64,000 nt of DNA from Azophilus sp965220835 (GTDB taxonomy: Bacteria; Pseudomonadota; Gammaproteobacteria; Pseudomonadales; Azotimanducaceae). Of the stretch, positions 26,320 to 33,779 are shown piece by piece; position 1 is the stretch's first letter; every line of letters begins with the position of its first letter. The translations under genes were made by a program, and so were the position numbers. The notes under the pieces were generated by a model that saw only the letters and a program-made list of their open reading frames with translations, was not told the origin of the DNA and did no database searches. The stretch lies in the NCBI GenBank assembly GCA_965220835.1, contig OZ244842.1:248001-312000 (forward strand). Direction: 5' to 3'.

Positions 26320-26703
26320 ATGTTGGATTGGGAAAGGCTCAAGGACAGCGCCAATGCCGACGGCGAGTTCCGGCTGCATGCGCGCTTTTGGACCGGAACG
26401 CTAAAAGTCGCCAACGGGCCGGACAGCACGCGCATCGACCTCAAGGACGGGGTGATCAGCACCATCGAGCCATGGCTCGCCAGCTTGGCGGGCGACCTGT
26501 CGATCAGCGCATCGGCGCAGGAATGGGAGGCCCTGCTGGCCGCGACCCCAAAGCCCTTCTACCAAGACCTCTACGCGGCCACGGTGCACCACGGCTTCAC
26601 CGCCACGGGCAATCGCACCCACTTCTGCGCCTACTATCCCGCTTTGCGGCGCTTGGTGGAACTGATGCGGGACGTGAGGAACGCCAAAGAAACGACGGCT
26701 TAA
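26320..26703 (+). CDS. Small SCP2-like protein of unknown function
   Basis: A 127-residue protein starting at ATG 26320 behind a clear AAGGAGT. It has no signal peptide. The middle alternates strands with a loop, FWTGTLKVANGPDSTRIDLK and GDLSISASAQEWEALLAATP, a pattern like sterol-carrier-protein-2 or lipid-binding-like folds. PFYQDLYAATVHHGF and THFCAYYPALRRLVELMRDV follow as helices. The next gene (26791) is an alpha/beta hydrolase on the same strand, 87 bp away. A plausible job is to hold a hydrophobic substrate for that hydrolase, but this is inference from context only. Confidence 0.65.
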   Translation: MLDWERLKDSANADGEFRLHARFWTGTLKVANGPDSTRIDLKDGVISTIEPWLASLAGDLSISASAQEWEALLAATPKPFYQDLYAATVHHGFTATGNRTHFCAYYPALRRLVELMRDVRNAKETTA

Positions 26704-26790
26704 GCGGATAAGTGGGCAATTGCCGGGCGCACAGTTTGAATCAGCTGGCAACCTTGACCCGCGATCAAGAACACTGGGAGGGCTCCGGCC

Positions 26791-27669
26791 ATGCAGGCAA
26801 GAATTGAATCCATCGTCGGCCGCTACCTGAATGCGCCGATCAACGGTGACGAATACCGCATCTACTTTGAGGAGGCGGGCAGCGGCATCCCGCTGCTGCT
26901 GCAGCACACGGCCGGGGCCGATGGCCGGCAATGGCGCTTCGTGCTGGAGGATGAGGAGCTTAAGGCCCGCTTCCGCATGATCGCCTACGATCTGCCCTTC
27001 CACGGCAAGTCCGTGCCCCCCACGGGCAAGGCTTGGTGGCGCGAGGAGTACCGCCTGACCAAGGACTTCTTCATGAGCGTGCCGGTCATGCTGGCGGATG
27101 CCCTTGGCTGTGACAGCCCCGTCTACATGGGCAGCTCCATTGGCGGCCACTTGGCGGTGGACCTGGCCCTGCACCACGGCGACCGTTTCCGCGCCGTCAT
27201 CGGCCTTGAAGCCTCGGCCTACACGCCGGGCGGCTTCATCGATGAGTTCTACCATCCGGAGATTTCCAACGACTTCAAGGCCAGCCTGATGTACGGCCTG
27301 ATGGCGCCCACCAGCCCGGAGGCCCTGCGCCACGAAACCCGCTGGGTGTACAGCCAAGGCGCACCGGCGGTCTTCAAGGGCGACCTGTACTACTACTCCA
27401 TCGACCACGACCTGCGCGAGGACGCCGCCCGCATCGACACCAACCAATGCTCGGTGGACATCCTCAACGGCGAGTACGACTGGAGCGGCACCCCGGAACT
27501 CGGCGCCGAACTGGCCGCCATGATCCCCGGCGCCCGCTACCGCACCATGAAGGGCCTCGGCCACTTCCCCATGAGCGAAAACCCCGAAGCCTTCCTAGGC
27601 GAGATCAAGCCCGTGCTTGAGCGCATAGCGGGCGGACCGCACAATACTCACGCGTCGAGCACCTCCTAG
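26791..27669 (+). CDS. Alpha/beta hydrolase
   Basis: A 292-residue hydrolase with complete catalytic elements. The oxyanion strand is LLLQHTAGADGRQW, IAYDLPFHGKSVPP follows, and the nucleophile elbow is PVYMGSSIGGHLAVDL (serine). An acid is probable in ILNGEYDWSGTPE, and the histidine lies in MKGLGHFPMSENPE. ATG 26791 follows a purine-rich GGGAGG. It pairs with the small SCP2-like gene upstream. The family includes esterases, C-C hydrolases and lactonases; the substrate is not readable. A palindrome 17 bp after the stop may act in termination. Confidence 0.85.
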   Translation: MQARIESIVGRYLNAPINGDEYRIYFEEAGSGIPLLLQHTAGADGRQWRFVLEDEELKARFRMIAYDLPFHGKSVPPTGKAWWREEYRLTKDFFMSVPVMLADALGCDSPVYMGSSIGGHLAVDLALHHGDRFRAVIGLEASAYTPGGFIDEFYHPEISNDFKASLMYGLMAPTSPEALRHETRWVYSQGAPAVFKGDLYYYSIDHDLREDAARIDTNQCSVDILNGEYDWSGTPELGAELAAMIPGARYRTMKGLGHFPMSENPEAFLGEIKPVLERIAGGPHNTHASSTS

Positions 27670-27685
27670 GTAACTCAATTGCGCA

Positions 27686-27707
27686 AAGTTTCGCGTTAGC
27701 GAAACTT
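27686..27707. repeat. Perfect 9-bp hairpin downstream of hydrolase gene
   Basis: AAGTTTCGC-GTTA-GCGAAACTT, a perfect 9-bp stem with a 4-nt loop, between the hydrolase and the RES-Xre operon. No T-run follows, so it is not a typical intrinsic terminator. It resembles the A hairpin of the dispersed element at 50053 and 57174. Confidence 0.7.
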
Positions 27708-27758
27708 GAAACGCTGCTGCGATTCGGGTGCGCGGAGTTTATGCTGGCAGCTTGCGCT

Positions 27759-27778
27759 TATAGTATCGGCATATTGCC
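27759..27778 (+). promoter_or_regulatory. Possible -10 box and operator of the RES-Xre operon
   Basis: TATAGT at 27759-27764 resembles a sigma-70 -10 element. It is followed at once by the palindrome GGCATATTGCC (27768-27778), 21 bp before the antitoxin ATG. A palindrome next to the start region is the usual layout for autoregulation by Xre/MbcA-type antitoxins. I see no convincing -35 box. Confidence 0.35.
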
Positions 27779-27799
27779 AACTTCAGTTGCGGAGCAAAC

Positions 27800-28261
27800 A
27801 TGGAAAGAGGGATCGACTATTCGGTCGGCGAAAGTGCAGCAAGCCCTTCCGCCAAAGCCATGGCCCTCGTGAGCGGATTGTTGAACAAGCCCGTTGAGAC
27901 CGACTTGGACTTGGTTGCCATCACCCGCGAGGGCGTTGCGCCTGAGATGATGGCGGAATTGCTTGCAAGTGGCTTCACGCACCAGGAAATCGACTGGATT
28001 GTGCCGCCGCGAACGCTGAGCCATCGGCGTCGAAACCACCGACGGCTTACCCCCGTTGAGACGGGCTGTTTCCTGCGCACCGTGAAAATCCGGGCCATGG
28101 CGGAAGCCGTGCTCGGCAGTCCCGAGCGGGCGCTTGCGTGGTTGCGCAGGCCACGTCAGACATTCGGCGGCATCAGTGCGATGGACCTGCTGCAAACGGA
28201 GGTGGGCGGCCAAATTGTTGAGGAAACCCTGGGTCAATTGGATGAAGGCTACTTCGCTTGA
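27800..28261 (+). CDS. Xre/MbcA/ParS-type antitoxin (DUF2384)
   Basis: The antitoxin of a RES-Xre module, 153 residues. The N-terminal half contains a degenerate helix-turn-helix (ASGFTHQEIDWIVPPRTLSH then RRNHRRLTPVETGCF). The C-terminal MbcA/ParS toxin-binding domain reads AEAVLGSPERALAWLRRPRQ and AMDLLQTEVGGQIVEETLGQ, the typical helix pair that occludes the toxin. ATG 27800 has GGAG upstream. The stop overlaps the toxin's TTG start (TTGA), so the pair is translationally coupled. It probably represses its own promoter through the palindrome upstream. Confidence 0.9.
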   Translation: MERGIDYSVGESAASPSAKAMALVSGLLNKPVETDLDLVAITREGVAPEMMAELLASGFTHQEIDWIVPPRTLSHRRRNHRRLTPVETGCFLRTVKIRAMAEAVLGSPERALAWLRRPRQTFGGISAMDLLQTEVGGQIVEETLGQLDEGYFA

Positions 28262-28716
28262 TCCTTTGGCGCATCAGCAACCACGCTGATCTCAGTGGCC
28301 TTGGCGGCATCCATCGCAGCGGACGCTGGCATTCTCGCGGTGTGCCGGTGGTCTATCTGTCGGAAAGCCCTGCCTTAGCTCTTTTGGAGGTGCTGGTCAA
28401 CTTCGAAATGGCGCCAGATGAACTGCCAATCAACTATCACCTGCTAGAAGTGGATTGTTCCGCTGTTGGCGCCTTGCAGGTGAATGAAGGTGAACTTGGC
28501 GGCCGATGGGAGAATGAGCGTCGGCTCACGCAGGGAATTGGCGATAAGTGGTTGGCGTCTGGCGAGTCCGCCCTGCTGAGGGTGCCGAGCGCAGTGGTGC
28601 CCAGGAGCCGAAACTACCTCCTCAATCCTCGCCATCCCGAAGCTGCTCGCGCAGCCATCAGGTCATCGAGTTGGCATCCGTTCGATAAGAGGCTGCGTCA
28701 GACGCCACGGCCCTGA
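28258..28716 (+). CDS. RES-domain toxin (NAD+-degrading type)
   Basis: A 152-residue RES toxin. Family members deplete NAD+ and stop growth unless bound by the Xre antitoxin. Features are the early arginine in ILWRISNHADLSGLGG, RSGRWHSRGVPVVYLSESPA with the conserved Arg and Tyr of the ADP-ribosyl-transferase-like pocket, a glutamate in ALALLEVLVNFEM, and a late serine/asparagine region NYLLNPRHPEAA. Translation starts at TTG 28258, overlapping the antitoxin stop. The length is normal, and no damage is visible, so the module should be intact. Confidence 0.88.
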   Translation: MILWRISNHADLSGLGGIHRSGRWHSRGVPVVYLSESPALALLEVLVNFEMAPDELPINYHLLEVDCSAVGALQVNEGELGGRWENERRLTQGIGDKWLASGESALLRVPSAVVPRSRNYLLNPRHPEAARAAIRSSSWHPFDKRLRQTPRP

Positions 28717-28898
28717 TCGAAGCGTTGGTTTTCTCTGTCCTGTTCGGTTTCATTGACACCTAGTGGCCGTTTTGTAGAGCGTCGCGCTGATACTCCCAGC
28801 AACTGTTCGGCGGGGTAGACGCGGGCGCTCTCGCCCCGCCGCATTTGGCCAATCGCTTTCAGCAGCTCCGCGCCTGCTTGGCTTGTCTTTTCGTTCAT
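28698..28898 (-). pseudogene. Remnant of a HigA-like helix-turn-helix antitoxin
   Basis: A 66-codon frame starting at ATG 28898 with a GGAG nearby. It reads AGAELLKAIGQMRRGESARV, the N-terminus of type-II HTH antitoxins that normally goes on through about 20 residues to the sequence-recognition helix. Here it jumps directly to AEQLLGVSARR, the second half of that HTH, and then to an unrelated tail. The central helix-turn-helix is deleted and the expected C-terminal tail is missing. No toxin lies upstream, where the MFS gene ends. I judge it a decayed antitoxin; expression as a peptide cannot be excluded. Confidence 0.6.
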
Positions 28899-28964
28899 TG
28901 GCGAGTGGCTCCTCGATGACTTTCAATTCGCTTACGCGTGATTTCCACGGGTCATTCTCCCATC

Positions 28965-30203
28965 TCAAGCCCAGCTGCGCACCGCCTTTGAGGTGCCCAG
29001 CAGCGCCAGCACCGCCAGGGCGAAGACGCCGCCCGCCACTTGCAGCGCCACTGCCACGTTGACCTGCTCGGCGATCAGGCTGATGGGGATCACGCCCAAG
29101 GGCATGAGTCCGTGGGACATCATGTCGATGCTGAGCACGCGCCCGCGCATGGCCGGCGTGATGCTGGTCTGCAGCAGGCCGCGGTTGAGGGACATGTTCC
29201 ACGAACTGAGCCAGCCGACCAGCGCGACTGCAGCCACCGCCCAGAGCTGGGTGTCCGCGGTTCCCACCAAGGCGGTGGCGCCGGCCCAAGCGGCGCTGGT
29301 GCCGATCAGCCACCGGCCCTTGCCGCGCAGCTCGCCCATGGCGGCCATCATCAGCGAGCCGACTATGGCGCCGATGCCCATGGCCGACATCAACAGGCCA
29401 AGGTCGTCGGCGCCGCCGCTCAGGATGTCTTCGTTGTAGGCGGGCAATAGGGTGTTGATCGGCATGCCGAACAGGAACGGCACGATGGACAGCAGGATGA
29501 GCCCTAGCACCGGCGGGTTGGCCCACAGGTAGCGCATGCCGTCGGCGATGTCCCGCAACGGGTGCTGGTCTTCCTCCCGCACGCTGGGGCGTATTGGCAT
29601 CACCCGCCACATCGCCAAGGAAGAGGCCAGGTACAGCGCGGCGATCACGAAGTAAACGATGCCCACGCCGAAGTGGGAGGTGGTGTCGCCGCCGGCAATC
29701 CAAGCGATGAGAAAGCCGGCCATGGCGGGACCGAGTATGCGGGACAGGTTCCAACTTGTGGTGGTCAGGCCCATCGCCGTGAAGATCAGCCGCTCCGGCA
29801 CCAGTTCCGGCACCATGGCCTGGCGGGCGGGCATCGACAGCGCCAGCACGGTGCCGTTGAAGAAGCCGAACCAGATGAAGTCCCAGAAATCCACCTGCCC
29901 AAGAACGATGATAACGCCAAGCAGGATGGTCGCCACGCTGTTCAAGCCCTGGGCCAGCATGATGATGCCCCGTTTCGGCACGCGGTCGGCCATGACCCCG
30001 CCGAGCAGCGCAAAGGCCACCATTGGAATCATGAAAGACAGCGTCACCCAAGCCAGGTCCAAGGCGGAGGACGTCAGCGTGTAGACCAGCCACCCGCGGG
30101 CGACGATCTGCATGTTCATGGCGAACGACGAGGCGAGGCTGCCTATCCAGAGCCAGCGAAAGTCTGCCAGCGCCAGCGCCGTGCCTAGGTCACGGGTGGC
30201 CAA
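28965..30203 (-). CDS. MFS transporter (exporter type)
   Basis: A 412-residue major-facilitator protein with about 12 hydrophobic segments. DFRWLWIGSLASSFAMNMQI starts the first helix. The loop-2/3 motif appears as GGVMADRVPKRGIIMLAQGL, the family A-motif with its aspartate and arginines, and AMGIGAIVGSLMMAAMGELR carries a second copy in the other half. This type resembles enterobactin-exporter/multidrug-like permeases. Start TTG 30203 has AGGACAGG upstream; no ATG is available. It stands alone between a decayed antitoxin and an SDR gene. The substrate is unknown. Confidence 0.9.
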   Translation of the reverse strand: MATRDLGTALALADFRWLWIGSLASSFAMNMQIVARGWLVYTLTSSALDLAWVTLSFMIPMVAFALLGGVMADRVPKRGIIMLAQGLNSVATILLGVIIVLGQVDFWDFIWFGFFNGTVLALSMPARQAMVPELVPERLIFTAMGLTTTSWNLSRILGPAMAGFLIAWIAGGDTTSHFGVGIVYFVIAALYLASSLAMWRVMPIRPSVREEDQHPLRDIADGMRYLWANPPVLGLILLSIVPFLFGMPINTLLPAYNEDILSGGADDLGLLMSAMGIGAIVGSLMMAAMGELRGKGRWLIGTSAAWAGATALVGTADTQLWAVAAVALVGWLSSWNMSLNRGLLQTSITPAMRGRVLSIDMMSHGLMPLGVIPISLIAEQVNVAVALQVAGGVFALAVLALLGTSKAVRSWA

Positions 30204-30334
30204 GGTGCACCTGTCCTATCCAAAAAATTGTTGTGATTGCGTGCGGCCCGTTCGCCCCTTGGCCGCGTTGTCGCGCCTTGCCGGGGGACGAAATGGCCTA
30301 GTGCCCAGAACCCACCGATGGGTCGGATCCGACA

Positions 30335-31111
30335 CTAGGCGTTGCGGATGGTCAGCCCTCCATCCACGGGCAGGGCCACGCCGGTGATGAAGCTTGCGGC
30401 GGGCAGCACCAGGCTGAGGGTGCCGTGGGCCACCTCTTCGGGCTCGGCGTAGCGTTTCAGCGCCACCCGGCGGCGGGCGAATTCGCGCTTGTCCGCTTCC
30501 GGGATGGCCTGTGTCATGCCCGTGCGAATGGGGCCCGGGCAGATGCAGTTGACCGTGATGCCCTCGCCGCCGAGTTCGACGGCCAAGGAGCGGGTCAATC
30601 CGATCACCCCGGTCTTGGCGGCCGTGTAGGGGCTGCCGAACTTGGTGGCGCCCAGGCCCTCGGTGGAGGCGATGTTCACGATGCGCGCATGCTCGGCTTG
30701 GCGCAAATGGGGCAGGGCGGCGCGGATTGTGCGGGTGTGGGCGGTCAGCAGCACGTCGAGGGTCTTGCTCCAGGCCGCCTCATAGTCCTCGCTGTCGATG
30801 GGCGAGAAGATGGAGATGCCGGCGTTGTTGACGAGGATGTCGATGCCGCCGAAGTGGGCGGCAATCTCTGCGAAAACCGCCTCAATGGCCGCCGCATCCG
30901 CCAGATCTAGCACCCAACCCCGCACGGATTTGCCTTCGGCCTCGATCTCCGCCACCACCCGGGCCAGCGGCTCGCTGTTCAAGTCGATGGCCGCCACCCG
31001 GGCACCCTCGTCGGCGAAGAGCTTCGCCGTCGCCTCACCCATGCCGCTGGCGGCGCCCGTGACGACCGCGACCTTGCCGCTGATCGAGCGGCTAAGAGTT
31101 GTCAGAGCCAT
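30335..31111 (-). CDS. SDR family oxidoreductase (3-oxoacyl-reductase-like)
   Basis: A classical short-chain dehydrogenase of 258 residues. VAVVTGAASGMGEATAKLFA binds the cofactor, AAIDLNSEPLARV provides an aspartate favouring NAD(H), and DILVNNAGISIFSP is the structural NNAG motif. The catalytic serine is in VNIASTEGLGA, and Tyr and Lys are in SPYTAAKTGVIGLTRSLAVE. ATG 31111 follows AGGAG, so I reject the 93-bp longer frame. It is divergent from the tandem gene array that begins at 31.25 kb. The substrate is not determinable. Confidence 0.92.
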   Translation of the reverse strand: MALTTLSRSISGKVAVVTGAASGMGEATAKLFADEGARVAAIDLNSEPLARVVAEIEAEGKSVRGWVLDLADAAAIEAVFAEIAAHFGGIDILVNNAGISIFSPIDSEDYEAAWSKTLDVLLTAHTRTIRAALPHLRQAEHARIVNIASTEGLGATKFGSPYTAAKTGVIGLTRSLAVELGGEGITVNCICPGPIRTGMTQAIPEADKREFARRRVALKRYAEPEEVAHGTLSLVLPAASFITGVALPVDGGLTIRNA

Positions 31112-31253
31112 GCAGGTCTCCTGCGCAAAGAAGGGCAATTTAGGGAGCCTTGGGCTGGATTGCAATTGTCGAGGCCAGCCTTGGTAGCGACGATGCCCCA
31201 GCAACTCTCAATCTGGCAGCTTGTCTGACCCGATGCGGCTCTCCAAGATGGCA

Positions 31254-31361
31254 ACTTCCCTTGAAGTGCTCCGATCTGGTCCGCATCTATACTGTACGCA
31301 CTATGTTGACCAATCCGAAGCAACCGCCAAAAATCCGATGCTCGTTCATAGCGCGTGTTGA
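31254..31361 (+). pseudogene. 3' relic of an M23 peptidase upstream of array copy 1
   Basis: The last ~28 codons read GPHLYCTHYVDQ then SEATAKNPMLVHSAC and a TGA, in frame. They match almost residue for residue the C-terminus of the intact peptidase at 33172-33774 (GPHLHYTQYVDG then NPMLVHSAC). Further upstream only a weak trace (SLEVLRSGPH) remains. The second histidine of the catalytic HLH has become tyrosine and the rest of the enzyme is gone. Its TGA lies 5 bp before the array gene start, the same spacing as for the intact peptidase. Confidence 0.8.
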
Positions 31362-31366
31362 GTATC

Positions 31367-32911
31367 ATGCCGATCAGCTTTCCAAAGCGGCTTCGCGCAT
31401 GGCATTGGGCTCCAGTCGCCCTGGTTGCAGCGCTGCCATGGGTGGCGTCCACTGCCTGGTGGGACGGTTCGCCCGCCCCATCAGCCGCGCCGGACATTCC
31501 GGTCCCCGCGCAAGGCCCCAAGGCGGCGGAGCGGCGGGTTGCGCCGAGAAGCGCCCAGCCCCGGCCCCAGCCCGCGGAGTCCCCCATCGCCGCCGCCCCG
31601 TCGTCTGAGCTGCGCCCGTCGTCCGAGCTGCGCCCGGCGGAGGTGATTGGCAACATTGACTGCAACATGAAGGTGGGCACTGGGCCTGCGTCCGGCTCCG
31701 CTGTGGTGGTCGTTCCGGCGTTGGAGGGCGCTCGCTTTTCGGTCCTGGGCGCCGGCGGAACCCTGGCGTCCGGCAGCCTGCCGTTTCATCCCCACATCGT
31801 GGAGCTTGGAGTGCAGCCGGACGGCACGCCCGTGTTCGGGCTGGGCGACCTTCGCCTCAACTCGGGGGTTTTTCGGGAAAGGGACACGGCGGAGCCCGTG
31901 CGGATATGGGTGGGCGAGCGCGTGGCCTACGAGTCGGATAAGGCATGGGACTTTCTTGTCGCGCCGGATGGCTCCTCCTTCGCCGTTCATGAACCCCTTG
32001 CCGGTGATGGCTCGAGACTGGTCGTGAACAACCTCCAGACGGGCGAGGAGCGGCACTTCGACCTTGGCACGCGGTTCACCCCGTTCAACGACTACGAACG
32101 TTCGCATTCAATCAAGTACTCGCTGGATGGCTCCGAGATCATCTTTTACAGCTTTCAAACCGATGCGAGCGGATTGGGCACGTACTGGTTCTACCCAACG
32201 GGCGAGGGAAGGGTCCGGCGCATCGAGGTGGAGGGCGGCCGGGGCGCCGTTCTGGCGTCGAGCTCGGAGGGCTACCTTGCCGACCAGCCGCCGGGCCTGG
32301 GTGAGGAGGAGCGCCGGAGCGTTTGGCGGGTCACCAAGCGGCGATTCGATGCGGGCGAGGGTTCAGCCGGTGAAGCGTGGAGCCGAACTTTGGACCTGAG
32401 GAGCTTTAGCGGCAATATGTTCGTGTCAAACGATGGCAGATGGCTGGCGGTGAGCGGATGGGACTTCCACGTTCTGGACACCGACACGGGCAACGTCGTC
32501 TTCAGGTACCCCAAGGTGGCGAGCGCAAAGGAGCACGTCGCCCGGCTCGGTTCCGTGGTGGGCGAGGGCGCCTCGGCGTCCGACCTCGGCCGGCTTTCCG
32601 GCATCCGGTTCAAGGGCAGCAACATGCTCTTTTTTCGGAAGTTCGGACAGCCTGACTGCTCCACCCCTCCTGGGGAGCAGTACGACGAGCGCCGCTATCG
32701 CACGTGCCTAAGGGCGCTCCGAAAGAGCGGCGCCTACCGGGCGGTTTACGACGTTTACGACATGGACCGGATATCCGTCGATGCGACGCCCTACCACAGG
32801 GCGGAGGTGCGCATGGACGGCAACTGCGCGCTGGCGGACCCGTCGCTTGGCGGCTTGCGGGACCGCCGAGGGCGGCTTGCGTACGTTCCCGCAAGGCCGC
32901 GGCTGGACTGA
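31367..32911 (+). CDS. Tandem-array gene, copy 1: membrane-anchored propeller-like protein
   Basis: A 514-residue protein of no family I recognise. It has a basic N-terminus, one transmembrane segment (about 12-32, WHWAPVALVAALPWVASTAW), and a Pro/Ala-rich linker (33-92) ending in a doubled SELRP. A large beta-rich part follows, with repeated blade-like strands such as WDFLVAPDGSSFAVHEP, YSLDGSEIIFYS and SNDGRWLAVSGWDFHVLDTD, a WD40/YVTN-like pattern. Exactly four cysteines (99, 431, 447, 487) occur, all conserved in the four copies, suggesting two disulfides outside the cytoplasm. I choose ATG 31367 because copies 3 and 4 have GTG at the same place; a GTG 12 bp upstream is possible. A relic of an M23 peptidase ends 5 bp upstream. 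The function is unknown. Confidence 0.8.
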   Translation: MPISFPKRLRAWHWAPVALVAALPWVASTAWWDGSPAPSAAPDIPVPAQGPKAAERRVAPRSAQPRPQPAESPIAAAPSSELRPSSELRPAEVIGNIDCNMKVGTGPASGSAVVVVPALEGARFSVLGAGGTLASGSLPFHPHIVELGVQPDGTPVFGLGDLRLNSGVFRERDTAEPVRIWVGERVAYESDKAWDFLVAPDGSSFAVHEPLAGDGSRLVVNNLQTGEERHFDLGTRFTPFNDYERSHSIKYSLDGSEIIFYSFQTDASGLGTYWFYPTGEGRVRRIEVEGGRGAVLASSSEGYLADQPPGLGEEERRSVWRVTKRRFDAGEGSAGEAWSRTLDLRSFSGNMFVSNDGRWLAVSGWDFHVLDTDTGNVVFRYPKVASAKEHVARLGSVVGEGASASDLGRLSGIRFKGSNMLFFRKFGQPDCSTPPGEQYDERRYRTCLRALRKSGAYRAVYDVYDMDRISVDATPYHRAEVRMDGNCALADPSLGGLRDRRGRLAYVPARPRLD

Positions 32912-33171
32912 GCGCGGCCGCAGCGGTCCAAGCGCGAAGCAACCCGGCCGGCTGGATGACCCATGCTGCGCCCGAGCGAGCCGTGGCAGCTGCTCCTCGC
33001 TCAGGCAACTGGACGAACCGGCACTTCCGACAGCGGAAAACCCCGCGCCAACGCCACGTTGCCCTTCCCCGCATGTGCTCCTAAAATGCCTAGAGCATAG
33101 GCCGCTACCTGTGGGTCAAAAGGAAACGGCGCGCAAGCAGTTGCGTTGGTGTTTTGGGATTGGTACAGCGC

Positions 33172-33774
33172 ATGTTTGAGGACAGGCAAAGTTACTTCTC
33201 TCTCGAAGGAGTGGTTCTTGTTGGACTGCTGGCTTGGGGGGTCTCCTTTCTGGACAATGACGAATGCGATGTAGATGACTGCATTAAGGTAGTCGCCGAG
33301 AGAATTGAGTGCACCCCAGGGTGGTCTTGCTCCGACGGCTTACCGTTTGTTAACTCAATTGCTTGTTACAAGGACCTAACGGGCAAAAGAAACGCTATGA
33401 TCACCGGTGCGTATGGCGAGCAGCGGGGATCGAAGACGCATAGCGGAATAGACTTGGGTGTTGTTTCTGGGACGGATGTGCATGCAGCCAAGGAAGGCGT
33501 TGTTGAGGAAGTGGTTAAAAAGTATGCGGAGGGTGATCGTTCGACGCCGAATGGCAACTTTGTCAGGATTCAGTACGATGACGGAACAGTTGGCTTTTAT
33601 CTGCACCTAAAGTCGGCTGTGGTGAATGTAGGCGATAGCGTTGACGCCGGTGATTTGATCGGGCAATCAAATGACACTGGCCGCTCATTTGGTCCGCATC
33701 TTCATTACACGCAGTATGTTGACGGAACCAGAAAAAGCACCAAGAATCCGATGCTCGTTCATAGCGCGTGTTGA
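33172..33774 (+). CDS. M23-family metallopeptidase, membrane-anchored
   Basis: A 200-residue LytM-type zinc peptidase, expected to cut peptide crosslinks of peptidoglycan in the periplasm. An N-terminal hydrophobic helix (FSLEGVVLVGLLAWGVSFL) anchors it. A cysteine-rich stretch (C32, C37, C47, C53, C65) follows, then the domain MITGAYGEQRGSKTHSGIDL with zinc ligands H90 and D94, GFYLHLKSAV with H145, and GPHLHYTQYV with H176 and H178. All catalytic residues are present. Its base composition is visibly more A+T rich than its neighbours, which suggests later acquisition or a different ancestry. The stop lies 5 bp before array copy 2, so the two are probably co-translated. ATG 33172 is chosen; a TTG 18 bp upstream is possible. 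Confidence 0.85.
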   Translation: MFEDRQSYFSLEGVVLVGLLAWGVSFLDNDECDVDDCIKVVAERIECTPGWSCSDGLPFVNSIACYKDLTGKRNAMITGAYGEQRGSKTHSGIDLGVVSGTDVHAAKEGVVEEVVKKYAEGDRSTPNGNFVRIQYDDGTVGFYLHLKSAVVNVGDSVDAGDLIGQSNDTGRSFGPHLHYTQYVDGTRKSTKNPMLVHSAC

Positions 33775-33779
33775 GTATC

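Noticed and set aside
33001..33189. 62-codon minus-strand frame in the gap before the M23 gene
   Set aside because: It overlaps the peptidase start, has no ribosome site and no family pattern.
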